64,000 bases of DNA from Williamsia herbipolensis. GTDB lineage: Bacteria; Actinomycetota; Actinomycetes; Mycobacteriales; Mycobacteriaceae. The translations under genes and the position numbers were made by a program. This document shows positions 8,811-16,407 of the stretch, piece after piece. The stretch spans positions 310,001-374,000 of the forward strand of contig NZ_JXYP01000014.1 in NCBI RefSeq assembly GCF_000964005.1, read 5' to 3'. The notes under the pieces were generated by a model, which was not told where the DNA came from, made no database searches, and was given only the letters and a program-made list of their open reading frames with translations. The first letter of the stretch is position 1. Each line of letters starts with the position of its first letter.

Positions 8811-9923
8811 GTGGCACCGACCGATGGCGACATCACGCACACCGGCACACCTGATGGCAGTGTCCAGGCCGTGATCCTGGTGGGCGGCAAGGGAACCCGC
8901 CTGCGGCCGCTCACCCTGTCGGCACCCAAGCCGATGCTTCCCACCGCCGGCATGCCGTTTCTCACCCACCTGCTGTCGCGGATCGGTGCCGCGGGCATCA
9001 CCGACGTGGTGCTCGGTACGTCGTTCAAGGCCGAGGTGTTCGCCGAACACTTCGGTGACGGCTCGAAGCTCGGCATGCGTCTGTCGTACGTGACCGAGAC
9101 CGAGCCCCTCGGCACCGGTGGGGCGATTCGCAACGTGCTCCCCGAGCTGACCGCGGACACGATCCTCGTCTTCAACGGGGATGTGTTGGGCGGCACCGAC
9201 GTCCGTGCGGTGCTCGACACCCATCACTCGTCGGGTGCCGACGTCACGATCCACCTGGTGCGTGTCGGCGATCCGCGCGCGTTCGGGTGTGTCCCGACCG
9301 ACGACGACGGTCGCGTGACGGCGTTCCTGGAGAAGACGCAGGATCCGCCGACCGATCAGATCAACGCGGGGTGCTACGTCTTCAAGCGGTCGGTGATCGA
9401 GGAGATCGACGCCGGCCGACCGGTCTCGGTCGAACGTGAGGTGTTCCCCGGTCTGCTCGCGCACGGCAGGCACGTCCACGCCCACGTCGACACCGGCTAC
9501 TGGCGCGACATGGGGACCCCGGAGGACTTCGTGCAGGGTTCGGCGGATCTGGTGCGGGGCATCGCGCCGTCGCCGGCGTTGTCGGGGCCGCGCGGTGAGT
9601 CCCTCGTGCACGAGGGTGCCGGCGTCGCACCCGGCGCCGTCCTCGTCGGCGGCACGGTCGTCGGGCGCGGAGCCGAGATCGGTGCCCGCGCACGACTCGA
9701 CGGTGCGGTGGTCTTCGACGGCGCCGTGATCGAGGCCGGAGCGGTCGTGGAGCGCAGCATCATCGGGTTCGGTGCCCGTATCGGTCCCCGGGCGTTGGTG
9801 CGCGACGGGGTCATCGGCGACGGCGCCGACATCGGTGCGCGGTGCGAACTGCTGCGTGGCGCACGCGTGTGGCCGGGGGTCACGATCCCCGACGGTGGGG
9901 TGCGGTTCTCCACCGACGTGTGA
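8811..9923 (+). CDS. manB: Mannose-1-phosphate guanylyltransferase (ManB/RmlA2-like)
   Basis: Nucleotidyltransferase of 370 aa making GDP-mannose, the mannose donor for lipomannan, arabinomannan and phosphatidylinositol mannosides. The N-terminal domain has the pyrophosphorylase signature GGKGTRLRPLTLSAPKPM and the FNGDVLG metal-site loop. The C-terminal third is a left-handed beta-helix of hexapeptide repeats (GAVLVGGTVVGRGAEIGA and following). GTG 8811 directly follows the wbbL stop with GGAGG 6 bases before it. By position it matches Rv3264c, called ManB although its fold is that of an RmlA-type pyrophosphorylase. It overlaps the next gene at TGATG. Confidence 0.92.
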   Translation: MAPTDGDITHTGTPDGSVQAVILVGGKGTRLRPLTLSAPKPMLPTAGMPFLTHLLSRIGAAGITDVVLGTSFKAEVFAEHFGDGSKLGMRLSYVTETEPLGTGGAIRNVLPELTADTILVFNGDVLGGTDVRAVLDTHHSSGADVTIHLVRVGDPRAFGCVPTDDDGRVTAFLEKTQDPPTDQINAGCYVFKRSVIEEIDAGRPVSVEREVFPGLLAHGRHVHAHVDTGYWRDMGTPEDFVQGSADLVRGIAPSPALSGPRGESLVHEGAGVAPGAVLVGGTVVGRGAEIGARARLDGAVVFDGAVIEAGAVVERSIIGFGARIGPRALVRDGVIGDGADIGARCELLRGARVWPGVTIPDGGVRFSTDV

Positions 9924-10735
9924 TGACGCGACCCATGATCGATCCGGACCGAGCCGTCACCCGGTTCGTCGCCGTGGGGGACTCGTTCCCCGAGGGGGTC
10001 GGCGACGACGAACCGTTGTGCCCCAACGGTGTCCGTGGGTGGGCGGACCGCACCGCGGAGGTTCTCGCACGTCGTGCGGCGCGTCGCGGTGACGAGCCGC
10101 TGCGCTACGCGAACCTCGCGATCCGTGGGAAGTTGCTCGGTCCCGTGGTGGCCGATCAGCTCGACCCCGCACTGCATATGGCGCCCGATCTGGTGGCGAT
10201 CTGCGCGGGCGTCAACGATCTGCTCCGCCCGTCGGTCGACATCGACGACCTCATGGCGCGATACGACTCCGCGATCGGGGCTCTGGCCGACACCGGTGCA
10301 CTGGTGTTCACGTTCACCGCGTTCGACACCGCGGCCCGACCGCTCTTCGCCGCGCTGCGTGGACGTTTCGCGATCTACAACGAACTACTGCGCGAGATCG
10401 CCGATCGCCGCGGGGTCCATCTGGTCGACTTCTGGCGGATGCGCGAGTTCGCCGATCGGCGGATGTGGGAGTTCGACCGGATGCACCTGTCGCCGGCCGG
10501 CCACCACCAGATGGCGATCTGCGTGCTCGAATCCCTGGGCGTGGCCCACGATCTCGTCCCCGTCACCTTCGGTCCCGCGGAGGAGATCTCGGCCGCACAG
10601 CGCCGGAAGGGCAACCGACAGTGGGCGACTCAGGCCGCGGCGCCGTGGATCGGGCGTCGCCTGCGGGGTCGGTCGCGCGGGGACAACATGACGCCGAAGT
10701 ATCCCGAGCTCACCGAGCTGGCGCCCACGCCCTAG
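9923..10735 (+). CDS. SGNH/GDSL-family hydrolase
   Basis: 270 aa with all SGNH landmarks: block I GDSFPEG near residue 16 (Ser nucleophile), the Gly of block II in NLAIRGKLL, block III GVNDLLRPS, and block V DRMHLSPAGHHQM with the Asp-x-x-His pair. No signal peptide or membrane segment is visible, so it probably acts in the cytosol. Its ATG overlaps the manB stop (TGATG), so it is translationally coupled to GDP-mannose synthesis. Deacylation of a mannose-containing lipid or carbohydrate precursor is a reasonable guess, not a demonstrated role. The C-terminal 45 residues are basic and low in complexity. Confidence 0.88.
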   Translation: MTRPMIDPDRAVTRFVAVGDSFPEGVGDDEPLCPNGVRGWADRTAEVLARRAARRGDEPLRYANLAIRGKLLGPVVADQLDPALHMAPDLVAICAGVNDLLRPSVDIDDLMARYDSAIGALADTGALVFTFTAFDTAARPLFAALRGRFAIYNELLREIADRRGVHLVDFWRMREFADRRMWEFDRMHLSPAGHHQMAICVLESLGVAHDLVPVTFGPAEEISAAQRRKGNRQWATQAAAPWIGRRLRGRSRGDNMTPKYPELTELAPTP

Positions 10736-10760
10736 GTGTGGCGACCCGCCCGGGCGTCGG

Positions 10761-11453
10761 TCATGCGTCGTCGGTCGGGGCGGTGCGTGCGGCGGCGAGC
10801 AGACCGCGGCCGAGCGGGATGACGACCGGCAGCAGACCGTCGTCCTCGGAGATCATCAGGGCCGCGGTGCGGGCGGCCGAGGTCTCGGGGTCGGTCTGCG
10901 ACGGGTCGGCGATCCGCCCGTCGGCGGTGGCGTCGTGCACCAGCAACACGCCGCCGGGTCGCAGGAGTCGGAGCCCCTCGGTGACGTAGCGCGGTTGGTC
11001 GATGACGGCGCCGTCGACGAACACCACGTCGTAGGACGCGTCGGCGAGGCGCGGCAGGACGTCGGCGGCGCGACCGTTGATCAGGCGGGTCCGCGACGAG
11101 GCGACGCCGGCGGCGGCGAAGGCCACCCTGGCGGCACGCTGGTGCTCGGAGTCGGGATCGATGGTGGTGAGCACCCCGTCGGCCCGCATCCCGGCGAGCA
11201 ACCAGAGACCACTCACACCGGCACCGGTACCGATCTCGACCACGTTGCGGGCATCGGTCAGCCGGGTCAGCAGGCAGAGAGTCGCACCGACGGCGGGGGA
11301 GACGGCGGCCGCACCGAGTTCGTGGGCGCGTTCTCTCGCGGCGAGGAGGGTGTCGTCCTCGGCGATCGCCGATTCGGCGTACTCGCGGAGCGATTCATGG
11401 CCGGGGTCGCGGGTCGGCGGGTCGGTCGGCTGGTCACCGGGGGTGTCGGACAC
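10761..11453 (-). CDS. O-methyltransferase (Rv1220c-like)
   Basis: 230 aa SAM-dependent class I methyltransferase of the catechol-O-methyltransferase-like family. The SAM-binding motif is [15 protein letters not shown] (residues 71-85), followed by [10 protein letters not shown] and the metal-binding/catalytic region VVFVDGAV. The substrate is unknown. GTG start at 11453 is supported by a TAACCT -10 box ending 6 bases upstream, with no ribosome site. It is divergent from sigE, as Rv1220c is in M. tuberculosis, so the two share a 158-base control region. The stop lies 25 bases from the convergent SGNH hydrolase stop. Confidence 0.88.
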   Translation of the reverse strand: MSDTPGDQPTDPPTRDPGHESLREYAESAIAEDDTLLAARERAHELGAAAVSPAVGATLCLLTRLTDARNVVEIGTGAGVSGLWLLAGMRADGVLTTIDPDSEHQRAARVAFAAAGVASSRTRLINGRAADVLPRLADASYDVVFVDGAVIDQPRYVTEGLRLLRPGGVLLVHDATADGRIADPSQTDPETSAARTAALMISEDDGLLPVVIPLGRGLLAAARTAPTDDA

Positions 11454-11459
11454 GCAGAC

Positions 11460-11465
11460 AGGTTA
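11460..11465 (-). promoter_or_regulatory. -10 element TAACCT of the O-methyltransferase gene
   Basis: Read leftward, TAACCT lies 6 bases before the GTG at 11453; a leaderless start is inferred. It overlaps the palindrome GGTTAACC at 11461-11468. Confidence 0.45.
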
Positions 11466-11555
11466 ACCGTCACGGGTCGCTCGATCGGCCAGGTCGGGGT
11501 CGTCTGCGCGTGGCGGCGACGGACGGTCGGTGCCGCGACGGGGCCTCGTCGTGAC

Positions 11556-11574
11556 TCTCAGGCAACGCTCAGGC
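11556..11574 (+). promoter_or_regulatory. Direct repeats upstream of sigE (MprA-like site)
   Basis: Two 8-base repeats, TCTCAGGC (11556) and GCTCAGGC (11567), have an 11-base period, typical of OmpR/PhoB-class response regulators that bind one face of the helix. CTCA recurs at 11577 and 11586. In M. tuberculosis the response regulator MprA controls sigE from this region; equivalence here is inference. Confidence 0.4.
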
Positions 11575-11611
11575 CACTCATACGGCTCACATACCCCGAT
11601 GTACCAGAGTC

Positions 11612-12412
11612 ATGGACAACGACACAGCGATCGTCACCGCGGGACACCGCGGACCGCGTCGGTTCGGGAACATCCCGGACCATGACGAGGTTCTCCTGGC
11701 AGAGATGACATCCCGCGCGTCGACCCCGAGAGGAAGTGGAGCCGCGCACATGATCGACACCCCCCGATCCGCCGACATCGCAGACCACACGCAGGCCACG
11801 GCCGAGACCGTCGCGTCCACCGAGTCCGTCGCGGGGGAGCGATCGGGCACCGCGCGGTTCGACGAGACCGGTGACGGTGCGCTCATGCCGTCGTGGGACG
11901 AGTTGGTCCGCGAGCACGCCGACCGCGTCTACCGCCTCGCCTACCGCCTGTCGGGCAATCAGCACGACGCAGAGGATCTGACCCAGGAGACCTTCATCCG
12001 TGTCTTCCGGTCGCTGTCGAACTACCGCCCCGGCACGTTCGAGGGCTGGCTGCACCGCATCACCACCAACCTGTTCCTCGACATGGTCCGCCGTCGCGCG
12101 AAGATCCGTATGGAGGCGCTGCCCGAGGACTACGAGCGCGTCCCCGGTTCGGCGCCCGATCCGGGCCGCGCGTACGACGAGGCGAACCTCGACCCCGATC
12201 TGCAGCAGGCTCTCGACGCCTTGGCGCCGGAGTTCCGTGCCGCGGTCGTCCTGTGTGACATCGAGGGTCTGTCGTACGAGGAGATCGCGACGACGCTCGG
12301 GGTGAAGCTGGGCACGGTGCGCAGTCGCATCCACCGCGGTCGGCAGGCCATCCGCGACCACCTCGCCGCCAACGGCCACACCAGCAGCCGCTCGGTCACC
12401 ACCTCGATCTGA
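11612..12412 (+). CDS. sigE: SigE, ECF RNA polymerase sigma factor
   Basis: Envelope-stress extracytoplasmic-function sigma factor. Sigma region 2 runs from about residue 94 ([20 protein letters not shown]) through [20 protein letters not shown] and the -10-recognition part; region 4 ([20 protein letters not shown]) recognises -35. From memory, its core is very similar to the M. tuberculosis protein. Start choice is open: ATG 11612 gives 266 aa but lacks a ribosome site, while ATG 11750 (220 aa) has GGAAGTGGAG 10 bases upstream and follows an internal ECF-type promoter at 11667. Alternative starts and a SigH-type internal promoter are known for mycobacterial sigE. The anti-sigma gene, htrA and tatB follow. 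Confidence 0.95.
   Translation: MDNDTAIVTAGHRGPRRFGNIPDHDEVLLAEMTSRASTPRGSGAAHMIDTPRSADIADHTQATAETVASTESVAGERSGTARFDETGDGALMPSWDELVREHADRVYRLAYRLSGNQHDAEDLTQETFIRVFRSLSNYRPGTFEGWLHRITTNLFLDMVRRRAKIRMEALPEDYERVPGSAPDPGRAYDEANLDPDLQQALDALAPEFRAAVVLCDIEGLSYEEIATTLGVKLGTVRSRIHRGRQAIRDHLAANGHTSSRSVTTSI
11667..11692 (+). promoter_or_regulatory. ECF-type promoter inside the 5' part of sigE
   Basis: GGAACA (11667-11672), 17 bases, then GTT (11690-11692) matches the SigH/SigE-class promoter form GGAAYA-N17-GTT. Transcription would begin near 11700, after the first ATG, and would serve the internal ATG at 11750, which has its own ribosome site GGAAGTGGAG. Confidence 0.55.
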
Positions 12413-12572
12413 TCCCGGCGGCCCGCCCGGCGGGAACCCGGCGGGGTCGGTGATCGTTGTCCCCTCGGTGCCGGACACACGACACCGCCGAGAGCTTTCG
12501 CTATCGTGGGGCACGCCCGCGGCTCGTCGCTCTCGGGTTTCGACCGTGAGAGACCGCCGACTCGAAGGGGTG

Positions 12573-13082
12573 ATGACCGTGGACCGGCTACGAGGTCCGT
12601 TCGGCCCCGATCCTGACGATGCAGATCAGCGTGACGCAGGTTCTCGTGAACGCCGGACGTCTCGGCGTCCGGCATCGTCGTCGCTGTCGCCGAACACCGA
12701 CTACCGTGCGCCCGGTTCGGCCGGAGGGCGTTCGTTCGCCCCCACCGACCATCTCGCCACCGAGGCCGTCGCCGCCTACGTCGACGGCGAACTGCGCATG
12801 AACGCGCACCTGCGCGCCGCTCGTCACATCGCCGCCTGTGCCGAGTGCGCCGCCGAGGTCGACGCGCAGGCCGCGGCACGTACCGCCCTGCGCGGCTGCG
12901 CGGACATCACCATGCCCCTGGGTCTGTTGGGTGCCCTGGCCGACATCCCGAGCCGGGAGATCGATCTGCGCAGCGCCCTGGAGCGTTCGCGCGACACCGA
13001 TCGCCGCAACCCCGATCGCGGTGGACCGCTGTCGGCTCCCGGCTTCCCCGTGCATCGTCCGAGCCGTTGGCGCCATCGGTGA
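12573..13082 (+). CDS. rseA: RseA-like anti-sigma-E factor (zinc-binding)
   Basis: 169 aa, cytosolic, without a membrane helix. The ZAS-type zinc motif HxxxCxxC is present as HIAACAEC, preceded by the short helix ATEAVAAYVDGELRMNAHLRAAR that contacts the sigma factor in this family. It binds and inactivates SigE until stress-induced release; in M. tuberculosis release follows phosphorylation and ClpC1P2 digestion. ATG 12573 with GAAGGGG upstream; GTG 12570 is an in-frame alternative. It lies 160 bases after sigE, so it may have its own promoter, and 28 bases before htrA. The C-terminal 55 residues are Arg/Asp-rich and probably disordered. Confidence 0.9.
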   Translation: MTVDRLRGPFGPDPDDADQRDAGSRERRTSRRPASSSLSPNTDYRAPGSAGGRSFAPTDHLATEAVAAYVDGELRMNAHLRAARHIAACAECAAEVDAQAAARTALRGCADITMPLGLLGALADIPSREIDLRSALERSRDTDRRNPDRGGPLSAPGFPVHRPSRWRHR

Positions 13083-13110
13083 TCCCGGCCACGGCCGAGG
13101 GCATCACGCG

Positions 13111-14661
13111 ATGACCCCGCCCCCACCCGACGACACGTCGGAGACGTCCTCGCTTGGCCAGTCGGAGACGTCCTCGTCCGGCCAGCCGGAGACGTCCTCC
13201 CCGGTGAACACGTCGAAAACCGATCCGGGCGCGGGTCCGCGTCAGGGCCGCCACTCGCCGGTGTCGCCGCAGACCGCTGCGGTGTTCGGTCGTCCCGCGG
13301 GTGTCGACGGTTCGTTCGCCGCCCCCGAACATCAGCGCGCCCGGGCCGTGCAGCCGGTGGTCGGTGCACCCGATCCCGTTCTGCGGGAAGCGTTCTCCCG
13401 TCCACCCGGCGCCGATGAGGCCGTGCAGCGTGATCCCGACTCGCGCTACGGCGAGACCGTCACGCCGTCGACGCCCCCCGACCCCTGGCGTGATCCGGCG
13501 AGCGTGGCCGGTCTCGACGCACCGGCGCTGGCCGCCGCACCGGCGCCCACCCCGGTGTTGCCCGGCGCGAAGCTCGGCGTCCGCGAACTGCTCTTCGACC
13601 GCATCGTCAGCTGGCGGGCGTTGGCGATCCTCGCCGTCGTCGCCCTGGCGGTCGGTCTGGTCGGCGGCCTGTTCGGTCGCCTGACCGCCGAGGTCGTGCC
13701 GCCCCTGCACTCGAGCACGGTCTCCCTCGGCAACGGCGACAACGCCCCGCGCGCCGGCGGCGGACGTGTCGCGCAGGTCGCACAGGCGGTGGAGAGGGCG
13801 GTGGTCGCGATCAACGTCCGGACCGCGAACTCGATCGGCACCGGTTCCGGGGTCGTCCTCGACAAGTCCGGTTACATCGTCACCAACAACCACGTCATCT
13901 CCCAGGCCGCGACCGAGCGCGCGTCGCTCGAGGTGACGTTCTTCGACCGTCAGCGGGTCCCGGCCCGCATCGTCGGTCGCGACATCCGGACCGACCTCGC
14001 GGTTCTCAAGGTCGACGGCGTCGACAACCTGACGGTCGCATCTCTGGGGAACTCCGCGGATCTCGAGATCGGCCAAGAGGTCATCGCGTTCGGTTCGCCG
14101 CTGGGTCTCGACCGCACCGTCACGAGCGGGATCGTGAGCGCGACGCATCGCGCGGTACCGCTCCGCCCGGACGACACGTCCGACACCGACGCGGTGATCG
14201 ACGGCATCCAGACCGACGCCGCCATCAACCCTGGCAACTCCGGTGGTCCGCTCGTCGACGACAACGCGCGGGTCGTCGGGATCAACACCGCGGGTCTCGT
14301 GCCCGGTGGCGGTTCCATCGGTCTCGGCTTCGCGATCCCGATCGACGAGGCGCGCACGGTGGCGCAGGCGCTCATCCGCGACGGCAAGGTCACCCACGCC
14401 CAGATAGGTGTCAGCGCCAGCTCCGTGCGCAACGACAAGGTCCTCGGCGCGCGTATCGGCAACATCGTCGGTGGCTCCCCGGCGGCGGGTGCGGGTCTGC
14501 GCGAGGGCGACGTCATCACCGAGTTCGACAACCGTCCCATCGACGGTGCCGACGAGCTCACGGTCGCGGTCCGGACCTCGACCATCGGCAAGTCGGTGCC
14601 GCTGAGCTACTGGCGAGACGGTCGAACCTTCACCGCGTCCATCACGCCCGCGGCCGACTGA
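13111..14661 (+). CDS. htrA: HtrA-like membrane-anchored serine protease
   Basis: 516 aa. A long acidic/Pro-rich cytosolic N-terminus with an 8-residue tandem repeat precedes one membrane helix (LAILAVVALAVGLVGGLFG, near residues 170-190). The extracytoplasmic chymotrypsin-like domain has the full triad: His261 in TNNHVI, Asp295 in RTDLAVL and Ser377 in GNSGGPL. One C-terminal PDZ domain starts near residue 430 (HAQIGVSASSV). HtrA proteases degrade or check misfolded envelope proteins; the ortholog by position, Rv1223, belongs to the SigE stress locus and is essential in mycobacteria. No ribosome site is clear before ATG 13111, so translation may depend on rseA 28 bases upstream. Confidence 0.93.
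   Translation: MTPPPPDDTSETSSLGQSETSSSGQPETSSPVNTSKTDPGAGPRQGRHSPVSPQTAAVFGRPAGVDGSFAAPEHQRARAVQPVVGAPDPVLREAFSRPPGADEAVQRDPDSRYGETVTPSTPPDPWRDPASVAGLDAPALAAAPAPTPVLPGAKLGVRELLFDRIVSWRALAILAVVALAVGLVGGLFGRLTAEVVPPLHSSTVSLGNGDNAPRAGGGRVAQVAQAVERAVVAINVRTANSIGTGSGVVLDKSGYIVTNNHVISQAATERASLEVTFFDRQRVPARIVGRDIRTDLAVLKVDGVDNLTVASLGNSADLEIGQEVIAFGSPLGLDRTVTSGIVSATHRAVPLRPDDTSDTDAVIDGIQTDAAINPGNSGGPLVDDNARVVGINTAGLVPGGGSIGLGFAIPIDEARTVAQALIRDGKVTHAQIGVSASSVRNDKVLGARIGNIVGGSPAAGAGLREGDVITEFDNRPIDGADELTVAVRTSTIGKSVPLSYWRDGRTFTASITPAAD
13138..13200 (+). repeat. 24-bp in-frame tandem repeat in htrA
   Basis: Two 24-base units (13138-13161, 13162-13185) and a 15-base partial third (13186-13200) encode SETSSLGQ, SETSSSGQ and PETSS in the cytosolic tail of HtrA. 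The third unit diverges. Copy number is likely to vary between strains. Confidence 0.8.
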
Positions 14662-14662
14662 G

Positions 14663-14668
14663 TAGCCT
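14663..14668 (+). promoter_or_regulatory. -10 element TAGCCT of tatB
   Basis: TAGCCT ends 6 bases before the tatB GTG, just after the htrA stop codon. This suggests a leaderless secondary promoter. Confidence 0.4.
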
Positions 14669-14674
14669 GCAACT

Positions 14675-15190
14675 GTGTTCAGCAGTGTCGGATGGGGCGA
14701 GCTCCTGGTACTCCTGGTGGCCGGTCTGGTCATCCTCGGACCCGAGCGGTTGCCCGGTGCCGTCAGCTGGACGATGAAGTCGCTGCGTCAGGTGCGCGAG
14801 TACGCGGCCGGGGCGACCAACCAGCTCAAGGACGACCTCGGACCCGATTTCGAGGATTTCCGCAAACCGCTGGCCGAGCTCAACGAGCTGCGGGGGATGA
14901 CGCCGCGGTCGCTGATCACCAAGCATCTGCTCGACGGCGACGACTCGTTTTTCTCGGGCAACTTCGATGACGACACCCGGATCAAACCCGTCTCGGCGCC
15001 CATGCCCGAGATCAACCCGACCCCGGCGCCCGCACTGACGACCGATGGTCCCGGTCCGTCGCTCACCAAGAAGACCTCGCCGGACCTGTCGAAGGCGGCG
15101 AGACCCGACGCCGAGAAACCGACGCCACGCACGCCGACGACGCCCGATCAGCCCACGAAGCGCTCGGTCGTCGACTGGGACGCGACCTAG
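14675..15190 (+). CDS. tatB: TatB, twin-arginine translocase subunit
   Basis: 171 aa. TatB acts with TatC as the receptor for folded twin-arginine substrates at the plasma membrane. The N-terminus has the single short helix [22 protein letters not shown], including the Glu and the GPERLP hinge of TatB, then an amphipathic helix and an acidic, Pro-rich variable tail. Standing after sigE-rseA-htrA it matches Rv1224. GTG 14675 lies 13 bases after htrA and 6 bases after a TAGCCT box. The stop is followed at once by a hairpin that fills the gap to the convergent mrp gene. Confidence 0.93.
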   Translation: MFSSVGWGELLVLLVAGLVILGPERLPGAVSWTMKSLRQVREYAAGATNQLKDDLGPDFEDFRKPLAELNELRGMTPRSLITKHLLDGDDSFFSGNFDDDTRIKPVSAPMPEINPTPAPALTTDGPGPSLTKKTSPDLSKAARPDAEKPTPRTPTTPDQPTKRSVVDWDAT

Positions 15191-15209
15191 CCGTCCGGAC
15201 TCCGGGCGG
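15191..15209. terminator. Hairpin filling the tatB/mrp gap
   Basis: CCGTCCGG-ACT-CCGGGCGG forms an 8-bp stem (one T-G wobble) that occupies exactly the 19 bases between two convergent stop codons. There is no T tract, but actinobacterial terminators often lack one; it could act in both directions. Confidence 0.6.
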
Positions 15210-16346
15210 TCAGGCGTTGCGCGCGGTGTCGATGCCCAGCGACATCCCCGCCAGGCCCCGGCGACGTACGGCGAGGCGCTGGGCGATGTCGCGCAACGCG
15301 GCCCCGGCAGGTGATGTCGGGTCGGAGAGCACGAGCGGCACGCCGCTGTCGCCACCCTCGCGCAGCGCCGTCTCCAACGGGATCGAGCCGAGCAGGGCGA
15401 CCTCGGAGCCGACCGCGCGCGTGAGCCGTTCGGCCACCAACGCGCCGCCGCCGGAACCGAACGGCTCGATGCGGCTGCCGTCGGGCAGTTCCATCCACGA
15501 CATGTTCTCCACCACGCCGGCGATCTTCTGTCGTGTCTGCAGGGCGATCGCCCCGGCGCGCTCGGCGACCTCGGCGGCGGCCTGCTGGGGAGTGGTGACC
15601 ACGAGGATCTCGGCCCCGGGGATCAGCTGGGCGATCGAGATGGCGATGTCGCCGGTGCCCGGCGGGAGATCGAGGAGCAGCACGTCGAGGTCGCCCCAGT
15701 AGACGTCGGCGAGGAACTGCTGCAGCGCGCGGTGCAGCATCGGCCCGCGCCACACGACCGGCGTGTTGCCGCTGGTGAACTGGGCGATGGAGATGAACTT
15801 CACGCCGTGCGCCATGGGCGGCATGATCATCTTCTCGACCTGTGTGGGCTTGGCGTCGTTGCCCATCATGCGGGGCACCGAGTGGCCGTAGATGTCGGCG
15901 TCGAGGACGCCCACGGTGAGACCGCGTTCGGCGAGGGCGGCCGCGAGGTTGACGGTCACGCTGGACTTGCCGACACCGCCCTTGCCCGAGGCGACCGCGT
16001 ACACGCGGGTCAGCGATCCGGGCTGGGCGAACGGGATCACCGGTTCGGCCCGGTCGCCGCGCAACGACTTGCGCAGTTCGGTGCGCTGCTCGTCGTCCAT
16101 CACGTCGAGTTCCACCCGCACCGCACCGACGCCGGGGACGTCGGAGGCGGCGGTCGTGACGCGCTCGGTGATCTCGGTGCGCAGGGGGCAGCCCGACGTC
16201 GTGAGGTAGATCCCGATGTCGACGCTGCCGTCGTCGGCCACGGTGACCGACTTCAGCATGCCGAGGTCGGTGATCGGTTTCCCGATCTCGGGGTCGGTCA
16301 CCTTGGCCAGGGCGGTGCGGATCGCGGATGCGGTGTCGTCGTTCAT
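15210..16346 (-). CDS. mrp: Mrp/NBP35-family iron-sulfur cluster carrier ATPase
   Basis: 378 aa from ATG 16346. An N-terminal DUF59/MIP18-like domain (VTDPEIGKPITDLGM) is followed by the deviant Walker A GKGGVGKSSVTVN and ATPase motifs LDADIYGHSVP and LLLDLPPGTGD. Family members assemble and deliver Fe-S clusters in the cytosol. The CxxC pair near the C-terminus that binds the cluster in many homologs is not seen here, a point to check against family alignments. A GTG at 16352 would lie only 2 bases from the TACGCT -10 box, so 16346 is preferred. Equivalent to Rv1229c. Confidence 0.92.
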   Translation of the reverse strand: MNDDTASAIRTALAKVTDPEIGKPITDLGMLKSVTVADDGSVDIGIYLTTSGCPLRTEITERVTTAASDVPGVGAVRVELDVMDDEQRTELRKSLRGDRAEPVIPFAQPGSLTRVYAVASGKGGVGKSSVTVNLAAALAERGLTVGVLDADIYGHSVPRMMGNDAKPTQVEKMIMPPMAHGVKFISIAQFTSGNTPVVWRGPMLHRALQQFLADVYWGDLDVLLLDLPPGTGDIAISIAQLIPGAEILVVTTPQQAAAEVAERAGAIALQTRQKIAGVVENMSWMELPDGSRIEPFGSGGGALVAERLTRAVGSEVALLGSIPLETALREGGDSGVPLVLSDPTSPAGAALRDIAQRLAVRRRGLAGMSLGIDTARNA

Positions 16347-16354
16347 CGTCACTC

Positions 16355-16360
16355 AGCGTA
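16355..16360 (-). promoter_or_regulatory. -10 element TACGCT of mrp
   Basis: Read leftward, TACGCT lies 8 bases before ATG 16346 and only 2 before GTG 16352, which argues for the ATG as the start of a leaderless transcript. Confidence 0.45.
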
Positions 16361-16407
16361 TCCGCCGGCGAGCGACCCCTGATCCGCCGGTGGGCGAGCG
16401 GGCGGTT

